This document shows, one piece after another, positions 8,995 to 19,914 of a stretch of DNA of 64,000 nucleotides (within the stretch, counting starts at the first letter, position 1; every line of letters starts with the position of its first letter). The position numbers were made by a program, and so were the translations under genes. The notes under the pieces are model-generated. The model searched no databases. It was not told the origin of the DNA and saw only the letters and a list, made by a program, of their open reading frames with translations. The DNA is from Deltaproteobacteria bacterium (GTDB lineage Bacteria; Myxococcota; Myxococcia; Myxococcales; 40CM-4-68-19): the NCBI GenBank assembly GCA_005879535.1, contig VBKI01000065.1, positions 89,001-153,000 on the forward strand. Reading direction: 5' to 3'.

Positions 8995-9801
8995 GTGGAC
9001 CTGCGCGCCCATCGCGTCGACGCTCTCGTGCTTCGCGCCATCGCGTATGGCGAAGCCGACGCGGTGGTCCACCTGCTGGTGCGGGGGAGGGGACGGATCT
9101 CCGCGTTCGCGCGGGGCGCGCGCAGCTCGCGCAAGCGATTCGGCGGCGCGCTCGAGCCGTTCCAGCGCGTCGAAGCGCTGGTCGCGGAGCGCGAGGGGCA
9201 GGAGCTGTGGGCGCTTCGCGAGGCGCGGGTGGTGGAAGCGCATCCCCGCCTGAGGGACGATCTCCACCGCATCGCGCACGCGGGTTATGCGGCGGAGCTG
9301 ATCCACGAGCTGACGCGCGCGGGCCAGCCCGCCGACGCGCTCTTCGCGCTGATGGAGGATTTCCTCACGCGCCTGGAAGCGGGCGTGGCGAGCAGCGCGC
9401 GGCTGCGGGCGCTCGAGCTGCTCGCGCTCGAATCGGCGGGGTTCGCGCCGGAGCTCGGGGCGTGCGCGCGGTGCGGCTCCGAAGTTCCTCCCGGGCGCGC
9501 GGGATTCGATCCCGACGCCGGCGGCGTCGTCTGCTCGAGGTGCACCGGTGCAGCGCGGACGGGCACGCCCCTGACCCTGACCCATGGCGCCCGGGCGGCG
9601 CTGCTGCAGCTGCGGACCGGCGGCCTCGCGGCGGCGGACGCGCCGCAGTCGGCGGACGGATCGGGCCGTCCGGCGGATGCGCGCGGCTTCGACGACGCCT
9701 GCGCGCAGGCGCAGCGGCCGCTGCGCCTGTTCCTGCAGCACCATGTCGGTCGGACGCTGCGCAGCGTCGACTTCCTCGCCCAGGTCGGTGCGCCTCAGTA
9801 G
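8995..9801 (+). CDS. recO: DNA repair protein RecO
   Basis: Recombination mediator that with RecR loads RecA on SSB-coated DNA. 268 residues from GTG 8995. Seen: the N-terminal OB-fold start (RVDALVLRAIAYGEADAVVH, then FARGARSSRKRFGGALEPF), a helical middle, and the zinc-ribbon pattern CARCG and CSRCTG at about residues 157-185. It converges with thiE; the two 3' ends overlap by 7 bases, so there is no room for a separate terminator between them. Confidence 0.93.
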   Translation: MDLRAHRVDALVLRAIAYGEADAVVHLLVRGRGRISAFARGARSSRKRFGGALEPFQRVEALVAEREGQELWALREARVVEAHPRLRDDLHRIAHAGYAAELIHELTRAGQPADALFALMEDFLTRLEAGVASSARLRALELLALESAGFAPELGACARCGSEVPPGRAGFDPDAGGVVCSRCTGAARTGTPLTLTHGARAALLQLRTGGLAAADAPQSADGSGRPADARGFDDACAQAQRPLRLFLQHHVGRTLRSVDFLAQVGAPQ

Positions 9802-10391
9802 GAGGCCATCGACTTCCACAAGCCGATGGCGGCGGCAGCAGGGTCGGCCGCGCCGAGCACGCTGCGGATGCATGCGACGCCGCGCGCGCCGGCCGCGAGG
9901 CAGCGGAAGGCGTTGTTCTCGTCGACACCGCCGAGCGCGAGCACCGGGATCGGGGCGGCTCGGCAGGCCTCCGCCAGCGCGGCTTCGCCGCGCGCCGGCT
10001 TTCCCGGCGTCTCGTAGACTGGCGCGAAGACAGCGAAGTCGGCGCCGTCGCGCGACGCGCGCGCCACGTCGTCGGGAGAGTGGACGCTCACACCGACGAG
10101 GCGGAGCCCGAGGGAGCGCGCGTCGCCGGGGGGCAGGCCGCGCGCGGGCAGATGCACGCCGTCCGCGCCGGCGGCGAGCGCGACGTCGGCGCGGTCGTTG
10201 ACGAGGAGCGGCGCCGCGAACCGGTCGCAGATCCGGCGAAGAGCGCGCGCCCTCTCCAGGAGCTCGCGGGGAGCGATTGCAGGTTGCCGGAGCTGCACGG
10301 CCGCGCCGCCACGCGGGAGCACGGACAATGCGGCGGCGACCGGCTGGGCCGGATCGGCGGAAGGCGGAGTGATCAGGTACAGCCGGATCAC
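9795..10391 (-). CDS. thiE: Thiamine-phosphate synthase
   Basis: Joins the thiazole phosphate and pyrimidine diphosphate to thiamine phosphate. 198 residues, GTG start at 10391, overlapping the thiG stop (GTGA). Seen: the TIM-barrel signatures [38 protein letters not shown] and [11 protein letters not shown]. Last gene of a thiS-thiG-thiE set on the minus strand. The start was chosen from the thiG overlap and the start of the family homology. Confidence 0.92.
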   Translation of the reverse strand: MIRLYLITPPSADPAQPVAAALSVLPRGGAAVQLRQPAIAPRELLERARALRRICDRFAAPLLVNDRADVALAAGADGVHLPARGLPPGDARSLGLRLVGVSVHSPDDVARASRDGADFAVFAPVYETPGKPARGEAALAEACRAAPIPVLALGGVDENNAFRCLAAGARGVACIRSVLGAADPAAAAIGLWKSMASY

Positions 10392-11170
10392 GCGGTGCCG
10401 ATCACTCCGGCGAGCGGACTCGAGGCGCTCCCGTAGAGCTTCTTCGGGATGCGTCCCGCGAGGTAGGCCAGCCGGCCGGCCTCCGTCGCGAGCTTCATCG
10501 CGCGGGCCATCGTGACGGGATCCTTGGCTCCGGCGATGGCCGTGTTGATCAGCAGGCCGGAAACACCCAGCTCCATGCACAAGGCGCAGTCCGAGGCGGT
10601 GCCGACGCCGGCGTCGACGATCACCGGGACCTTCGCCTGGTCGAGGATCATCTGCAGCGAGTAGGGGTTGCGCAGGCCCAGGCCGCTGCCGATGGGCGCG
10701 CCGAGCGGCATCACCGCGACGCAGCCGGCGTCCTCGAGCTTCTTGGCGGCAATGGGATCGTCGTTGATGTACGGCAGCACACGGAATCCTTCGGCGACGA
10801 GCTGCTTCGCCGCCCGGATCGTTTCCTCGGCGTCGGGCAGCAGCGTCTTCGGGTCGGAGAGGACCTCGAGTTTCACCAGCGGATTCTCGCCGCCGAGCTG
10901 CAGCTCGCGCGCGAGTCGGCAGGTGCGCACCGCGTCCTCGGCGGTGAAGCAGCCCGCGGTGTTGGGGAGCAGCACCATGTCCTTGGGAAGCCAGTGCAGC
11001 AGCGAGGCCTCGCCCTTCGCCTGCAGATCGAGCCTGCGCACGGCGACGGTGACCATCTGCGCGCCGCTCGCCTCGAGCGCCGCCTTCATCGTGGCAAAGT
11101 CCTTGTACTTGCCGGTGCCGACCACCAGCCTCGAAGTGAAGCGGTGGCCGCCCAGAACCAGCTCGTCCAT
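10388..11170 (-). CDS. thiG: Thiazole synthase
   Basis: Forms the thiazole phosphate of thiamine from deoxyxylulose phosphate, dehydroglycine and ThiS thiocarboxylate. 260 residues. Seen: [15 protein letters not shown] with the Schiff-base-region Lys, [64 protein letters not shown] and the final [14 protein letters not shown], all typical of ThiG. It sits 2 bases from thiS upstream and overlaps thiE downstream, a compact operon in the order thiS-thiG-thiE. Confidence 0.96.
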   Translation of the reverse strand: MDELVLGGHRFTSRLVVGTGKYKDFATMKAALEASGAQMVTVAVRRLDLQAKGEASLLHWLPKDMVLLPNTAGCFTAEDAVRTCRLARELQLGGENPLVKLEVLSDPKTLLPDAEETIRAAKQLVAEGFRVLPYINDDPIAAKKLEDAGCVAVMPLGAPIGSGLGLRNPYSLQMILDQAKVPVIVDAGVGTASDCALCMELGVSGLLINTAIAGAKDPVTMARAMKLATEAGRLAYLAGRIPKKLYGSASSPLAGVIGTA

Positions 11171-11172
11171 GT

Positions 11173-11373
11173 TCAGCCTCCACCCACGAAGGTGACGATC
11201 TCCAGCACGTCGCCGGAGGCGAGCCTCTGCTCGCCGTGGCGCGCCTTCTTCACCACCTCTCCGTTGCGCTCCACCGCGACCCGATCGCCGCGGACGCCGA
11301 GGTGCTGCAGCAGCGCCGACACGGTGAGGCCGTCGGGCAGCTCCATCATCTCGCCGTTGACCGTCGCTTGCAT
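11173..11373 (-). CDS. thiS: Sulfur carrier protein ThiS
   Basis: Small ubiquitin-fold sulfur carrier; its C-terminal glycine is adenylated and thiocarboxylated, then used by ThiG. 66 residues from ATG 11373. Seen: [20 protein letters not shown] and the C-terminal EIVTFVGGG. The tail ends in three glycines rather than the usual two. First gene of the minus-strand thi operon. Confidence 0.9.
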   Translation of the reverse strand: MQATVNGEMMELPDGLTVSALLQHLGVRGDRVAVERNGEVVKKARHGEQRLASGDVLEIVTFVGGG

Positions 11374-11467
11374 GTCTCGGGTCTTAGGCCCGAGGCCCGG
11401 TGGGGTCAAGCAGCGCTTGTCTCGGTGGACCCGATGGGCGAGACTCGGAAATCCACCCGGAGCGTCC
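11374..11467. promoter_or_regulatory. Divergent thiS / Crp-type regulator control region
   Basis: This 94-base gap must hold both divergent promoters. Seen: a hairpin CTCGGG-N7-CCCGAG at 11376-11394 directly in front of thiS, and an inverted repeat GTCTCG-N14-CGAGAC at 11419-11444, with GTCTCGG also repeated directly at 11374 and 11419. A Shine-Dalgarno GGAG lies at 11459-11462, five bases before the TTG of the Crp-type gene. I searched for the conserved parts of a TPP riboswitch and did not find them. That the repeats are operators is inference. Confidence 0.4.
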
Positions 11468-12151
11468 TTGGACAACACCGACCTGCTGCGGCAGGTATCC
11501 ATCTTCCGCGAGCTGCCGCAGCAGACGCTCGCCGATCTGGCGGGCCGGGTCTGGCACAAGCAGGCCGAGGCGGGATCCGTCATCGTCAGCCAGGAGGAGG
11601 CCGGAGACGCGCTGTTCGTCATCGCCAGCGGCAAGGTGAAGGTCGTGCTCTACGGCGAGACGGGCCGCGAGATCATCCTCAGCATTCTGCACGCCGGCGA
11701 TTTCTTCGGCGAGATGGCGCTCCTCGACCGGCAACCCCGCTCCGCCAACGTGGTGGCGCTCGAGAATTCGGAGCTGCTCGGCCTGGACCGGGAAGCCTTC
11801 CAGACGCACCTCACGGCGCACCCGATCACGGCCATGGCCATCCTGGCCGAGATGTCGCGCCGCCTGCGCCACGCCGACGAGGTGATCGGCAACCTGGCGC
11901 TGCTCGACGTCTACGGTCGCGTGGCTCGGGTCATCCGGGACCTCGCGCAGAAGGAAGGCGAGCCGGCGGACGGCGGCTTGCTGATCAAGGAGCGGCCGAC
12001 GCAGCAGGAGATCGCGGGCCTGATCGGGACCTCGCGCGAGACGGTTTCCCGGGCCCTCAATGACTTCACCCGGCGCGGACTTCTGGAAATGCAGGGAAAG
12101 CAGATCCTGGTCCGCTGGGGGTTCTTGCAGAAGGTGGAGGACGCGGCGTAG
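11468..12151 (+). CDS. Crp/Fnr-family transcription regulator
   Basis: 227 residues, TTG start at 11468 chosen for its GGAG at 5-base spacing; no ATG or GTG fits nearby. Seen: a cyclic-nucleotide-binding fold at about 20-120 (EEAGDALFVIASGKVKVVL, then AGDFFGEMALLDRQPRSANV) and a winged helix at about 165-215 (PTQQEIAGLIGTSRETVSRAL). The FGEMALLDxxPRSA loop keeps the sugar-phosphate-binding Glu and Arg, so cNMP binding is possible. There is no Cys cluster as in FNR. It faces the thi operon, so it may act on the shared region, but its targets are unknown. Confidence 0.88.
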   Translation: MDNTDLLRQVSIFRELPQQTLADLAGRVWHKQAEAGSVIVSQEEAGDALFVIASGKVKVVLYGETGREIILSILHAGDFFGEMALLDRQPRSANVVALENSELLGLDREAFQTHLTAHPITAMAILAEMSRRLRHADEVIGNLALLDVYGRVARVIRDLAQKEGEPADGGLLIKERPTQQEIAGLIGTSRETVSRALNDFTRRGLLEMQGKQILVRWGFLQKVEDAA

Positions 12152-12165
12152 AAACGCACGCCTGC

Positions 12166-12540
12166 ATGTACCGTGTCTCCAAGCAGCTCTGGTTCTGCGC
12201 CGCGCACCAGGTGCGCCTCTCGGAAACGCAATGCGAGGCGCTGCACGGGCACAACTACCGCATCCTCGTCCACGCCGAGGCGAAGGAGCTGGACCGGACG
12301 AGCTACGTCCTGGACTTCGCGGAGCTGAAGAAGGCCGCCGTGGAGATCTCCGGTCGATTCGATCACCTGAACCTGAACGACGTCGAGCCGTTCCGCGAGG
12401 GCGAGCGCAACCCCACCGCAGAGGAGCTGGCGCGTTATCTCTGCGAGCAGCTCGGCCGCCGGTTCGACGACGCGCGCGTCCGGATCTGCAGGGTCGAAGT
12501 GTGGGAGACGGACAACAACCGCGCGGAGTACGCCCCGTGA
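12166..12540 (+). CDS. queD: 6-carboxytetrahydropterin synthase
   Basis: Converts dihydroneopterin triphosphate to 6-carboxytetrahydropterin, between FolE2 and QueE in queuosine synthesis. 124 residues from ATG 12166. Seen: zinc ligands H14, H27 and H29 (CAAHQ and LHGHNY), catalytic C23, FDHLNLND, and the C-terminal VWETDNNRAEY holding the pterin-binding Glu. It lies 14 bases after the Crp-type gene and overlaps the next gene by 4 bases. It is separated from queE/folE2 by about 5.5 kb. Confidence 0.93.
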   Translation: MYRVSKQLWFCAAHQVRLSETQCEALHGHNYRILVHAEAKELDRTSYVLDFAELKKAAVEISGRFDHLNLNDVEPFREGERNPTAEELARYLCEQLGRRFDDARVRICRVEVWETDNNRAEYAP

Positions 12541-13295
12541 AGAATGGCGTCGGCAGACAGCACGCCGATTTCACTCCCTGGTTCTGGAGCTACCGGCTGG
12601 CCGCGAAGATCGAGGCCGTGGTGGTGGTCTGCGTGATCGCCGGCGTCATCGCCATCCTCGCGCTCCTCTTCCGCATGCCGGGGCCGCTCGTCGTCCACCT
12701 CCAGGACGAGAAGAAGGACCCGATCATGGGCGCCCGCGTCCGTTGCACGTCGCCGGATGGCCAGACCTCGCATGCCGGCAGCACGGACGTGTTCGGCGAG
12801 GCGAAATGGCCCGGCCTCGCGCGCGGACCGTGGACCTGCGAGGTGACGCCGCCAGACCGCTTCCACGCGCCGGTGCAGACCGGCGTGGTCGTCGTCGTTC
12901 CGCGAAAGCCGGCGATGTGGACGACGGTGGTCGAGCGGCCAGCCCGCATCCTCGTCGAGATCCTGCGCCCGCAAGGCCAACCGCGGGCGAAAGTCGCCGT
13001 ACGCGCTGTCTGTGGAAGCGACACCTGGGAGTCACGGGCGGGCCTCGTCGACGGCCTCGCCACGCTCTTCGTGCCGCACGGCAAGCCGTGCAGGGTGGGC
13101 CTCGTTCGTCCGGAGCTTGCCGGCGACGGTCCCGTCTCGCAGGCGCGGCTGGAGTGCTCTTCCGCGCCGTGCAGCGAGGAGTTGATCGGCGGCGTCGGCG
13201 AGAGCCGGACCGTCGTGCTGAAGCCCACCTCCGAGCAATGGGCCGCGGTGCGCCCCGCCCCGGAACCGGAAACGGCAGCCGAAGCCAGGCCGTAA
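12537..13295 (+). CDS. Single-pass membrane protein with beta-sandwich-like domain
   Basis: 252 residues from GTG 12537, overlapping the queD stop by 4 bases. Seen: an N-terminal cytoplasmic stretch, one strong membrane helix at about residues 25-48 (VVVVCVIAGVIAILALLF), then an exported part whose first 80 residues resemble a carboxypeptidase-regulatory-like sandwich (VHLQDEKKDPIMGARVRCTS, then GSTDVFGEAKWPGL). Cys residues near 175-215 could form disulfides. The C-terminus is Pro/Glu/Ala-rich. Function unknown. Confidence 0.6.
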   Translation: MKNGVGRQHADFTPWFWSYRLAAKIEAVVVVCVIAGVIAILALLFRMPGPLVVHLQDEKKDPIMGARVRCTSPDGQTSHAGSTDVFGEAKWPGLARGPWTCEVTPPDRFHAPVQTGVVVVVPRKPAMWTTVVERPARILVEILRPQGQPRAKVAVRAVCGSDTWESRAGLVDGLATLFVPHGKPCRVGLVRPELAGDGPVSQARLECSSAPCSEELIGGVGESRTVVLKPTSEQWAAVRPAPEPETAAEARP

Positions 13296-13309
13296 TTGCA
13301 GGGGCGCGC

Positions 13310-14236
13310 TTACTTCCCCTGATAGATGTCCATGATCTGCCGCAGCAGCTGGATGGCTTCCTCTCGCGGTCGCTGGAACGCATTGCGGCCCACGATCGAC
13401 CCGAATGCGCCGCCTTCGCGGAGACCGCGGATCTCGGTGAGGATGTCCTCGGTGCCCTTCGCCTCGCCGCCCGAGAAGATGACGATGCGCTTGCCGTTGA
13501 AGCAGCTCTGCACTACGTGGCGCGTCCGGTCCGCCAGCGTCTTCCAGGGAATGTTGTACTTCTCGAACACCTTCTGGGCCTCGGGCTGATAGATGAAGTC
13601 GCCCGGCGGCTTCACCTTCACCACGTGCGACCCGAGCTGGCACGCGATCTGGGCGGCGTAACCCGCGACGTCCACCGCCGTCTCGCCCTTCTTGTCGGTG
13701 ATGCCTTCCCCGCGGGGATACGACCAGGTCACGACCGCAAGGCCGTGCCCCTTCGCCTCCTCTCCCAGCGCGCGCAGATTCTCGTATTGATGATTGCGGG
13801 ACGCCGACCCGGGATAGATGGTGTAGCCGATGGCGACGCAGCCAAGCCGGATCGCGTCTTTCACGGAGCCCGTGACGGCGCTCTCGGGCGAATGGCCCTT
13901 GCTCAGAGTGTCGCTGTTGTTGAGCTTGAGAATGAGAGGAATCTGGCCTGCGTACTTTCCCGCCACCGCCTCGATGAATCCGAGCGGCGCCGCATAGGCG
14001 TTGCAACCCGCGTCGATGGCGAGCTGCACGTGGTATTCGGGGTCGTATCCGGGCGGATTGGGCGCAAAAGAGCGCGCCGGGCCGTGCTCGAAGCCCTGGT
14101 CGACGGGCAGGATCACCAGCTTGCCGGTGCCGGCGAGGCGGCCGTGCATGAGGAGCCGATAGAGGTTGGCGAGCGTGCCCGGGCTGTCGGACGGGTACCA
14201 GCTCAGGATCTCGCGAACGCGCGAAGTCGTTTCCAT
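13310..14236 (-). CDS. Class I fructose-bisphosphate aldolase (DhnA/FbaB type)
   Basis: Cleaves fructose 1,6-bisphosphate through a Schiff-base lysine. 308 residues from ATG 14236. Seen: VILPVDQGFEHGPARSF, the Schiff-base strand VVKVKPPGD with the Lys near residue 207, VIFSGGEAKG and GSIVGRNAFQR in the phosphate-binding C-terminal half. These belong to the archaeal-type class I aldolases, which act in glycolysis or gluconeogenesis. Monocistronic on the minus strand, converging with the membrane protein gene (14-base gap). Confidence 0.92.
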   Translation of the reverse strand: METTSRVREILSWYPSDSPGTLANLYRLLMHGRLAGTGKLVILPVDQGFEHGPARSFAPNPPGYDPEYHVQLAIDAGCNAYAAPLGFIEAVAGKYAGQIPLILKLNNSDTLSKGHSPESAVTGSVKDAIRLGCVAIGYTIYPGSASRNHQYENLRALGEEAKGHGLAVVTWSYPRGEGITDKKGETAVDVAGYAAQIACQLGSHVVKVKPPGDFIYQPEAQKVFEKYNIPWKTLADRTRHVVQSCFNGKRIVIFSGGEAKGTEDILTEIRGLREGGAFGSIVGRNAFQRPREEAIQLLRQIMDIYQGK

Positions 14237-14317
14237 GGGCGCAACCTAGAACGCCCCCTGCCGCCTTTCAAGAATGCGGTCGCCGGCGGTTGAAGTTCCT
14301 CACACGGAAGGCGACGG

Positions 14318-16864
14318 CTACCGCAGGAACAGATCGACCTCGTCCGCCAGCGCGGCGATCTTCTCCTTCGACGCCCAGTCCGGCGTGAGCTGGATCTTCG
14401 CCCCCACCACCGCTCCGCGATCGCGAAGCATCTGGAGCGCATTCTCCAGCGTCGGCTTGGTGAGCGCCTCCAGTCGGAGGATCCGCCCCGCGAGATACGC
14501 CGCCCGCCCGCGGTCGAGCGTCTGCCGCATCCACTCCCGTCCCGGCAAGGGGCCGCCGAGGAGAAGCTTCAGGCCGTCCGCCGCTACCCAGGCCGCCTCG
14601 CCGAATGGCCGCAGCAGCTCCGCCAGCAGCGACAGCATCCGCAGCCCGCGTGCGGCCGGCTGGACGGCGTCGCCGGCGCGCTCCACGAGCCCCCAGCGCA
14701 GGAGCAGCGCGAACGTCTCGTCCACCGTCGACTCCAGGCTCTTGCCGGGCGGAAAGATGAATTCGTACTTGACGAGCCGCGACGCTTCCCGGGCGCGTCG
14801 CAGCAGGTCGGCGTGGGGCGCCGCCTGCCCGCGGAAGGAGCGGAGCGCTGCCGAGAGGATCGCGGGAGCCACGAGAAAATGGAGGATCCCGTTCTTGTGG
14901 TAGTCGAGCGCGATCCGCCGCTCTTCCGGGACCGCGTAGAAGCGCTCTCCACCGGCTTCGTGCGGGACGAGCGTCCCGTCCGCGCAGAGAGATTCGACAG
15001 CGTTTCGCACCACATCGCGAATCGAATCGCTCGAGCCATGCGCGCCCGCATCCAGGGCCGCCGTGTGGAGGAACTCGGCGCGGTCGAGGATCTCGGTCTC
15101 GCTGAGCGCGCGGCGGTCGTGACTGAGCAGGACCGCGGCGGCCAGGCCGGTCGGGGCGAGTGGAGCGGCGGCGTTGATCCCCGCGGCGATGCGCAGGCCG
15201 AGTTGCTGCACCAGCTTCTTCTTCTCGTCGGCAGTGACGGTCTTCGGATCGACGCCGCGCTCGCGGAAGAGCTGGGCGAGCGAAATCGGCTCTCCCGGAC
15301 GGATGGTGATCCGTCCGTATCGGCGGCGCAGCACCTTCGTCGCCGAGAGAAGGGCCTTCGCGTCCTCCTTCTGCTTCTCGCCGCCCAGCAGCTCGTGCTG
15401 GTAGCTGCGCGCTTCGACGATCCGCTCGTACGACAGGCTGATCGGGGCGAACCAGGCATCCGACTTCACGCCGGTGAGCCAGGCATCCACCTCCAGCGTG
15501 AGCATTCCGAACTTCGGCGGCAGCAGCTTGCCCGTGCGGGACCGTCCTCCCTCGATGAAGAACTCCTGCGTGAAGCCGTCCTGCAGCAGCCGCTTCACGT
15601 AGGCGCCCATGGTGGCGGAGTAGATGCGGTCTCCCCGGAAGCTGCGGCGGATGAAGAATGCGCCGCCCGCGCGCAGGAGCCTCCCCACCGGCCAGAAGTT
15701 CAGGTTGTCGCCCGCGGCGACGTGAGGCGGCTGCAGGCCGTAGTCGTCGCAGATCATCGACAGGATCATGTAGTCGATGTGCGATTTGTGGCACGGACAG
15801 AGGATCAGCGGCCCCTTCTTGCTCGCCTCGACCAGCCGCTTCATGCCCTCTTCGTCGACGTCGACGCCGTCGTAGATGCGGTGGAAGACGAAGTCGAGCA
15901 GGCGCTTGAGAATGTCGACGACGAGCGGCTTGTACCGCGCGGCGATCTCGCGCAGGTCCTTGCGCGCCTCGCGCTCCACGCTCTCGTCCGAGCGGCCGCG
16001 CTCGCGCGCGATCTCGGCGAGCGCGCGCCGCAGCAAAAGGTCGCGCAGCGTCTCGTCGATCACCCGATCCGCGGTCTTGAGCGGTGGTCCGGTCACCACC
16101 CGCGTCTCGCGCGCCAGGTGCTGGTGGAGCCAACCGCGCACCCGCCGCGCCACCCGGGCCGGTTCTGCCCCGGCGTTCATCGCATTCACGTCGGCGAGCG
16201 ACACCGTCTCGCCGACCGTCACGTAGCCGTTCCGCCGATTGAGGAGGTAACCGAGGAACGTGCGGATGGCGCCCGGCGCCTCCGGTTCGCCGAAGAGCGC
16301 ATCGCGCCACGACCCACCCAGCTTCTTCGGCCGTTTTCGCCAGAGGAAGGTGAGCGGCACCAGCGCGATGGGACGCGACTGGTTGCGCTGCAGCTCGATC
16401 AGCGTCGGGAACGGATCCGGCAGCGTGGTCACCGCCGAGGGAAGCGTCCGCGGCGCGCGCAGGAAGACCATGGCGGCTTCGCCGCGGCGCACCGCCTCGG
16501 AGACGTTCGCGATCTCGCCTCCCTCGTTGGCCCGCACCTGGGTTCCGCCGAGGTACCAGCGGGCGAACGGGGCGAAGATCCGGTAGCCGAGCCCGGTCGC
16601 GGCCCGCGCGAGGGGAAGCCCCAGGCTGGAAAATCTCCAGTTGAAGAAGAGCAGATGGAGCAGCGAGCTCGAGCGCAGGACGTAGACGAGCGTCGCCTCC
16701 TGGGCGAGCTTCTGCAGCGGCGCGACGGCGTCCGCGGGAAAGGGAACCGGACCGAACAGCTTCCGCAGCAGCCAGCGGGCGAAGGGGCCGTAGCGCCCGC
16801 TCCGCCGTGGCGTCATGGCGCGGGGCGCGGAAACGACCTGCGTGCCGGGCGCCGAGTCCGCCAT
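14318..16864 (-). CDS. plsB: Glycerol-3-phosphate 1-O-acyltransferase
   Basis: Acylates sn-glycerol 3-phosphate at position 1, the first step of phospholipid synthesis, at the inner membrane. 848 residues from ATG 16864, the usual PlsB size. Seen: the acyltransferase motif HKSHID (H-x4-D) at about residue 356 in ILCPCHKSHIDYMIL, then GGAFFIRRSFRGD, the substrate motif FIEGGRSRTGKLLPPK, and RITIRPGEPISLAQLF. A second ATG 15 codons in (MTPRRSG) is an alternative start. It is preceded on the same strand by the 134-residue gene ending 28 bases upstream. Confidence 0.95.
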   Translation of the reverse strand: MADSAPGTQVVSAPRAMTPRRSGRYGPFARWLLRKLFGPVPFPADAVAPLQKLAQEATLVYVLRSSSLLHLLFFNWRFSSLGLPLARAATGLGYRIFAPFARWYLGGTQVRANEGGEIANVSEAVRRGEAAMVFLRAPRTLPSAVTTLPDPFPTLIELQRNQSRPIALVPLTFLWRKRPKKLGGSWRDALFGEPEAPGAIRTFLGYLLNRRNGYVTVGETVSLADVNAMNAGAEPARVARRVRGWLHQHLARETRVVTGPPLKTADRVIDETLRDLLLRRALAEIARERGRSDESVEREARKDLREIAARYKPLVVDILKRLLDFVFHRIYDGVDVDEEGMKRLVEASKKGPLILCPCHKSHIDYMILSMICDDYGLQPPHVAAGDNLNFWPVGRLLRAGGAFFIRRSFRGDRIYSATMGAYVKRLLQDGFTQEFFIEGGRSRTGKLLPPKFGMLTLEVDAWLTGVKSDAWFAPISLSYERIVEARSYQHELLGGEKQKEDAKALLSATKVLRRRYGRITIRPGEPISLAQLFRERGVDPKTVTADEKKKLVQQLGLRIAAGINAAAPLAPTGLAAAVLLSHDRRALSETEILDRAEFLHTAALDAGAHGSSDSIRDVVRNAVESLCADGTLVPHEAGGERFYAVPEERRIALDYHKNGILHFLVAPAILSAALRSFRGQAAPHADLLRRAREASRLVKYEFIFPPGKSLESTVDETFALLLRWGLVERAGDAVQPAARGLRMLSLLAELLRPFGEAAWVAADGLKLLLGGPLPGREWMRQTLDRGRAAYLAGRILRLEALTKPTLENALQMLRDRGAVVGAKIQLTPDWASKEKIAALADEVDLFLR

Positions 16865-16892
16865 GGCGCCACTCTACTCCGAGCACCGCATC

Positions 16893-17297
16893 TCAGCGCG
16901 TGGAGCAACCGGGGGACCCGCCGAGCCCTGCCAGCTCGGCGACCGCCCTGCCGGGTTCGCCGGCGAGCGCGCGCGCCAGGCGCTCCAGCCGTGCGGCCGC
17001 ACCCGGCGTTGCCCGAAGCCACGCGACGCACGCGGCACTGCCGGAGCGCTCCAGCTTTTCGGTGGCTCCACGGGCTTCGCGAACCTCGCTCAGCCAGAGA
17101 TCGCCTGCGGCGCGCTCCAGCGCATCGAGCAGCCCGCGCCGCTCCGCGAGCTGGCCGGCAACGTCGACCTCCGCCTCCTCTTCGGTGAGACCGTCGGCCT
17201 GCGCGCGGGAGCAGAGCGCCTCGAAGAGGCCGGGCTCGTCCTCGACTTCGGCGCGGACCCACTGCACCAGGAACGCCGGATCGAGTTGGGCGGCCAT
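16893..17297 (-). CDS. Small helical protein of unknown function
   Basis: 134 residues from ATG 17297, sharing one base with the stop of the cupredoxin-like gene upstream (TGATG). Ala/Glu/Leu-rich and predicted helical throughout (QADGLTEEEAEVDVAGQLAE, then LLDALERAAGDLWL), with no signal peptide or membrane segment. Its two Cys-containing parts show no metal motif. I do not recognise a family. The overlap suggests coexpression with the upstream exported copper-type protein. Confidence 0.5.
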   Translation of the reverse strand: MAAQLDPAFLVQWVRAEVEDEPGLFEALCSRAQADGLTEEEAEVDVAGQLAERRGLLDALERAAGDLWLSEVREARGATEKLERSGSAACVAWLRATPGAAARLERLARALAGEPGRAVAELAGLGGSPGCSTR

Positions 17298-17950
17298 CAG
17301 CGCGGATTGTACTGGACGTCGTGGGTGGCGGTCTGGTCGGCCTGGATTTCGATCTGCGCGTCGCGTTCGCCGAGGCGCTCGTGCCAGATGCGGACCATGT
17401 GCCGTCCTGACGGCACGCCGCCGATCTTGTAAGTGCCGTCCTCGCCGGTGATGGCGAACGCGGCCGTCGGCAGCACCAGGAGCCACCCCCGCATCCAGGG
17501 ATGCACGTCGCAGCTCACCTTGAAGATGCCTTCTTTCTTGAGCTTCGTCGGGACGACGTGGCCCGGGATGGGCATTGCGTAGTTCATCAGCTTCACTTCG
17601 CCGGCCTGCGCCCGCACGTTGTGCAGCGCCTTGTCGCTGTTCACCACGTCGACGGTCGTCCCGATCGGCGCGGCGAGAACGTGAGGGACGAAGACGCACT
17701 GTTGTTGATCGAGCTTCTCCTTTCCGGGCTTGAAGTCCCTGGGAAGCGGCACGTCGGTGAACCAGATGACGGCGTTCTTGACGGTCCCTCCCTCGGAGAT
17801 GGCGAGCGACTCGTCCGGCTTGTTGTTGCCGCACGTCTTCATGTCGCGGGTCACGGGCAGGTTGGCGAGCTTGGGGGCAAGCCCGCTCAGGGTCACCTTG
17901 CCGGCGAGCGTGCCGGTCTGGGCGGCGAGCACGAGCGAGAGGAGGATCAT
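17297..17950 (-). CDS. Exported cupredoxin-like protein with carboxypeptidase-regulatory tail
   Basis: 217 residues from ATG 17950. Seen: a short signal peptide (MILLSLVLAAQ), a plastocyanin-like fold with possible copper ligands His in DKALHNVRAQAG and Cys/His in VSCDVHPWMRGW, and a C-terminal sandwich GEDGTYKIGGVPSGRHMVRI that resembles the carboxypeptidase-regulatory fold. This combination occurs in proteins often labelled methylamine-utilisation-like. An additional CGNNKP motif near residue 40 is also typical of them. Probably a periplasmic copper or electron-transfer protein; partner unknown. Confidence 0.7.
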   Translation of the reverse strand: MILLSLVLAAQTGTLAGKVTLSGLAPKLANLPVTRDMKTCGNNKPDESLAISEGGTVKNAVIWFTDVPLPRDFKPGKEKLDQQQCVFVPHVLAAPIGTTVDVVNSDKALHNVRAQAGEVKLMNYAMPIPGHVVPTKLKKEGIFKVSCDVHPWMRGWLLVLPTAAFAITGEDGTYKIGGVPSGRHMVRIWHERLGERDAQIEIQADQTATHDVQYNPR

Positions 17951-17962
17951 CGGCGCGGTTGA

Positions 17963-19747
<1,785 letters not shown>

Positions 19748-19770
19748 TTTTGGTCGTTGCCGGCTGCTTT

Positions 19771-19802
19771 CGAGGGGCGCGTCCGCGGGGGCGCGCCTCT
19801 CG
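19771..19802 (+). terminator. Hairpin after groEL
   Basis: An 11-bp stem with one G-U pair, CGAGGGGCGCG at 19771-19781 and CGCGCCTCTCG at 19792-19802, around a 10-base loop, 24 bases after the groEL stop. No U-tract follows, so efficiency cannot be judged from the sequence. Confidence 0.5.
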
Positions 19803-19914
19803 CGTTTCGGGCGCGAAAATGCGAGAGAACGAGGCGATTTCGCGGGGTTTCGAAAGCTTGCCTCGACCCCTGTAACCTTGTACTCCTTTGGCATCCGCGG
19901 TGGAGGCCGCGCGC

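Noticed and set aside
11374..11467. TPP riboswitch before the thi operon.
   Set aside because: The conserved CUGAGA and ACCUGAUCUGG-type parts are missing on the minus strand.
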